DNA of 8,567 nt from the NCBI GenBank assembly GCA_030613145.1, contig JAUWMM010000054.1, positions 1 to 8,567 on the forward strand. Reading direction: 5' to 3'. The notes beneath the pieces are model-generated. The model saw only the letters and a program-made list of their open reading frames with translations. It was not told where the DNA came from and did no database searches. Positions within the stretch are counted from its first letter, which is position 1; each line of letters begins with the position of its first letter. Of this stretch, positions 6,852-8,567 are shown piece after piece. Source of the DNA: Desulfobacterales bacterium. GTDB lineage: Bacteria > Desulfobacterota > Desulfobacteria > Desulfobacterales > C00003060. The position numbers and the translations under genes are program-made.

Positions 6852-7922
6852 CTATGCCTCATCAACCGGCACGATCCAGCCGAAGGGATCTTCGGCTCTG
6901 CCGTATTGGATATCTGTTATCGCCCCATAAAACCTTTGGGCCAATGGGCCAACTCCAGCGTCTCCGACGGTCAACACTTGATCCCGCCAGGCCAGATGAC
7001 TCACAGGGGAAACGACCGCAGCCGTACCAGAACCAAAGATTTCCTGAAGAAAGCCATCCTTATGGGCTGCCATCACTTCTTCGATGGTGATAGGACGTTC
7101 GGCTACCGGGATGTTCCACTTTCTGGCAAGGGTCAAGACGGAATCTCGTGTAATACCTGCCAATATACTTCCTCCGAGAGGTGGCGTAACCAGCGCTCCA
7201 TTTATAACAAACAGGATATTCATAGTGCCAACTTCTTCGATGTAGCGGTGTTCAACGGCGTCGAGCCAGAGCACCTGGGTGTAGCCCGCCTTCTTAGCCA
7301 CCTCGGCTCCATACAGGCTGGCTGCATAGTTGGCTGGCGTCTTTGCTTCCCCCAAACCGCCGCGCGCAGCCCGGACATACTTATCCGTAACCCAGATAGT
7401 CACAGGATTGAACCCTTCTGGATAGTAAGCACCTACTGGCGATAAGATAATGAAGAGCCGATATGTGTTGGAAGGACGCACACCCAGATAATGGTCCATG
7501 GCAACAACCGTAGGGCGCACATATAAGGATGTCTCAGGTGCCCTAGGCACCCATTTTTTATCAACGGAGATGAGACCCTTCAGGGCGTGCAGGACAAAGG
7601 CTTCATCAATTTCCGGGATGCATACAGCTTGTGCCGACCGATTGAGACGCGCCATGTTTTCGTCCGGACGGAACAGTTGAATCTTTCCTTTGCTGGTCCG
7701 GTATGCCTTCAGTCCTTCAAAGATGGCCTGACCGTAGTGGAGAACCGCGGTGGCCGGGTTCATCATGATAGGGGCATAAGGTTCTATGCGGGCATTATGC
7801 CACCCTTGCTCCGGGTTGAAGTCCATATTGAACATGTGATCGGTGAAGAGTTGCCCAAACCCCAATTTCGAATCATCCGGAAGCTCCTTAGGCCTTGAAG
7901 TCTTAGTGAGCTTGATTTCCAT
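6852..7922 (-). CDS. ilvE: Branched-chain amino acid aminotransferase
   Basis: A 356-residue class IV PLP-dependent aminotransferase that interconverts valine, leucine and isoleucine with their 2-oxo acids, using glutamate/2-oxoglutarate. The eukaryotic-like (type II) BCAT form is indicated by the N-terminus (LGFGQLFTDHMF) and by HYGQAIFEGLKAYR at about 62-75. The PLP Schiff-base lysine is Lys194 in GGLGEAKTPANYAAS. Glu230 (IEEVGTMN) is the residue expected to contact the pyridine nitrogen. LAGITRDSVL (254-263) and GSGTAAVVSPV (297-307) are the phosphate-binding and substrate-loop motifs. The length fits the family. ATG 7922 has a good Shine-Dalgarno (AGGAAGGA, complement of 7931-7938) 8 bases upstream. 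It is the first gene of a tight run with the hydrolase, Yip1 protein and UDP-glucose pyrophosphorylase genes. Confidence 0.95.
   Translation of the reverse strand: MEIKLTKTSRPKELPDDSKLGFGQLFTDHMFNMDFNPEQGWHNARIEPYAPIMMNPATAVLHYGQAIFEGLKAYRTSKGKIQLFRPDENMARLNRSAQAVCIPEIDEAFVLHALKGLISVDKKWVPRAPETSLYVRPTVVAMDHYLGVRPSNTYRLFIILSPVGAYYPEGFNPVTIWVTDKYVRAARGGLGEAKTPANYAASLYGAEVAKKAGYTQVLWLDAVEHRYIEEVGTMNILFVINGALVTPPLGGSILAGITRDSVLTLARKWNIPVAERPITIEEVMAAHKDGFLQEIFGSGTAAVVSPVSHLAWRDQVLTVGDAGVGPLAQRFYGAITDIQYGRAEDPFGWIVPVDEA
6857..6860 (-). promoter_or_regulatory. Ribosome binding site deciding the hydrolase start
   Basis: On the minus strand the bases read GAGG, 9 bases before ATG 6847. It lies inside the last codons of ilvE, so the hydrolase can be translated by ribosomes finishing ilvE. 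It supports 6847 over the earlier in-frame starts at 6865 and 6862. Confidence 0.55.
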
Positions 7923-7967
7923 TTTCGGATTCCTTCCTAATTTGATAAAGTTGGCATATTGCGCGTG

Positions 7968-7995
7968 ATATTATTTTTTTCTATACTTGCCCCAA
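7968..7995 (-). promoter_or_regulatory. Weak sigma-70-like promoter candidate for ilvE
   Basis: On the minus strand a -10-like TAATAT (complement of 7968-7973) lies 16 bases downstream of a poor -35-like TTGGGG (complement of 7990-7995). It falls in the 116-base gap between the DUF296 gene and ilvE, about 45 bases before the ilvE ATG, in the AT-richest part of the gap. The -35 matches consensus at only half its positions, so this is a guess from position and the -10 box. Confidence 0.3.
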
Positions 7996-8038
7996 GAAGC
8001 ACAATAGAATCCGTTATGAAAAAGTGTATCTGCTTGGC

Positions 8039-8476
8039 TCATAGCTTCCACAATGAAAGTCCTGTTGTGTCGTCGTATTCTCTTTTCAGGGGCTTACCCA
8101 AAAGCTCCTGGATATAGATCTCGCCTGCATAAATGGAGGTTTCTGAAAAAATGTGCCCCCCAATGGTCTGTCCGTTTATATCCGCAAGAACGGCATGGGC
8201 ATGCACAGCAACCCGGCCGTCTTTGAGCGAGATGTTGCCCGTGCAATGGACGATTTCGAGCGGCTCCTCTTTGTTGTATGTGACGTATACCTGCTGATTC
8301 TGGTCATAGGATCCTAGCGTGACCGACATGACGGCTCCTATAACGGAGAAAACTCCGGTTTGAATCGATTCTTGCACGCAGAAGTCTTCTATAGTCTTAA
8401 CAAAATCCTTGCCGTAAGGAAGTGTTCCCAGCACACAGCGGCCCCTTTCAAAGGCTGAGCAGGTTATCTTGTCCAT
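8039..8476 (-). CDS. PPC/DUF296 domain protein
   Basis: A 145-residue protein made up almost entirely of one PPC (plants and prokaryotes conserved, DUF296) domain. Landmarks are the N-terminal GTLPYGKDF, TGVFSVIGAV, the paired histidines of VHAHAVLAD (His92 and His94), GGHIF (His108) and the C-terminal TGLSLW. In the family these histidines cluster and can bind a metal; plant relatives are fused to AT-hook DNA-binding motifs. The prokaryotic single-domain forms have no settled function, and there is no AT-hook here, so DNA binding should not be assumed. ATG 8476 is chosen because AAAGGA (complement of 8483-8488) lies 6 bases upstream; an earlier ATG at 8494 would add six residues but has no good ribosome binding site. 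It points the same way as ilvE, but the 116-base gap suggests a separate transcript. Confidence 0.85.
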   Translation of the reverse strand: MDKITCSAFERGRCVLGTLPYGKDFVKTIEDFCVQESIQTGVFSVIGAVMSVTLGSYDQNQQVYVTYNKEEPLEIVHCTGNISLKDGRVAVHAHAVLADINGQTIGGHIFSETSIYAGEIYIQELLGKPLKREYDDTTGLSLWKL

Positions 8477-8567
8477 AAAGCATCCTTTGCTCATGCCTGT
8501 TTGACGCCAACGAATCAGAATAATAGGAATTGAGTATAACCCCGGCTATAGTATCAAGAGGGTTTAA
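8477..8567. other. Upstream region of the DUF296 gene, no clear feature
   Basis: Apart from the AAAGGA ribosome binding site at 8483-8488 I see no gene end, tRNA or strong hairpin here. TTGATA and TATACT occur on the minus strand but are only 13 bases apart, too close for a normal sigma-70 promoter. Confidence 0.4.

Noticed and set aside
6837..7445. 202-codon plus-strand open frame opposite ilvE and the hydrolase start
   Set aside because: It is antisense to a well-supported ilvE and its translation resembles no family; it is a shadow of the real gene.
7984..7996. Small palindrome (CTTG/CAAG) near the ilvE promoter candidate, as an operator
   Set aside because: Four-base arms are expected by chance and match no operator I recognise.
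8520..8560. TTGATA and TATACT on the minus strand as the DUF296 promoter
   Set aside because: The spacing is 13 bases instead of the usual 16-18, and no better pair was found.

Overview
The window looks like a chromosomal segment of a deltaproteobacterium (Desulfobacterota, probably a sulfate reducer or relative). The best evidence is a cytochrome c maturation (Ccm) cluster whose CcmE carries a cysteine-type C-P-T-K-Y heme-binding motif instead of the usual histidine motif. A eukaryotic-type UTP-glucose-1-phosphate uridylyltransferase, moderate GC content and dispersed palindromic repeats fit this. The lineage is inferred from gene content; no database search was possible.

Layout. Positions 1-3977 are read on the plus strand: a palindromic repeat in the tail of an unidentified upstream gene or spacer, then a tiny ccmD-like gene (135-254), Cys-type ccmE (311-694), ccmF (691-2925), and a predicted lipoprotein with six HEAT-like repeats (2922-3977). 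ccmE/ccmF and ccmF/lipoprotein are each joined by a 4-base ATGA overlap. No ccmG or ccmH follows ccmF here. Positions 4176-8476 are read on the minus strand. Transcription order is a PPC/DUF296 protein (8476-8039), then a tightly packed run of ilvE (7922-6852), a glyoxalase II-like metallo-beta-lactamase-fold hydrolase (6847-6200), a Yip1-family membrane protein (6200-5631) and UDP-glucose pyrophosphorylase (5594-4176). The two blocks converge on a 198-base spacer that is mostly filled by a 142-bp MITE-like palindromic element with 10-bp terminal inverted repeats and a 5-bp ACTGA target-site duplication.

How the genes fit together. CcmD, CcmE and CcmF act in one pathway: CcmE carries heme across the periplasm, CcmD helps release holo-CcmE from the export complex, and CcmF joins heme to apocytochrome c. 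The coupled HEAT-repeat lipoprotein is the least understood gene and a candidate accessory factor. The minus-strand run mixes branched-chain amino acid synthesis, a hydrolase, a membrane protein and nucleotide-sugar synthesis, and looks like a housekeeping operon of unrelated functions.

Most notable points: the Cys-type CcmE, the HEAT lipoprotein coupled to ccmF, the MITE with an intact duplication, a repeat-like hairpin in the leader of the lipoprotein gene, and a UDP-glucose pyrophosphorylase whose homology runs upstream of every conventional start codon.
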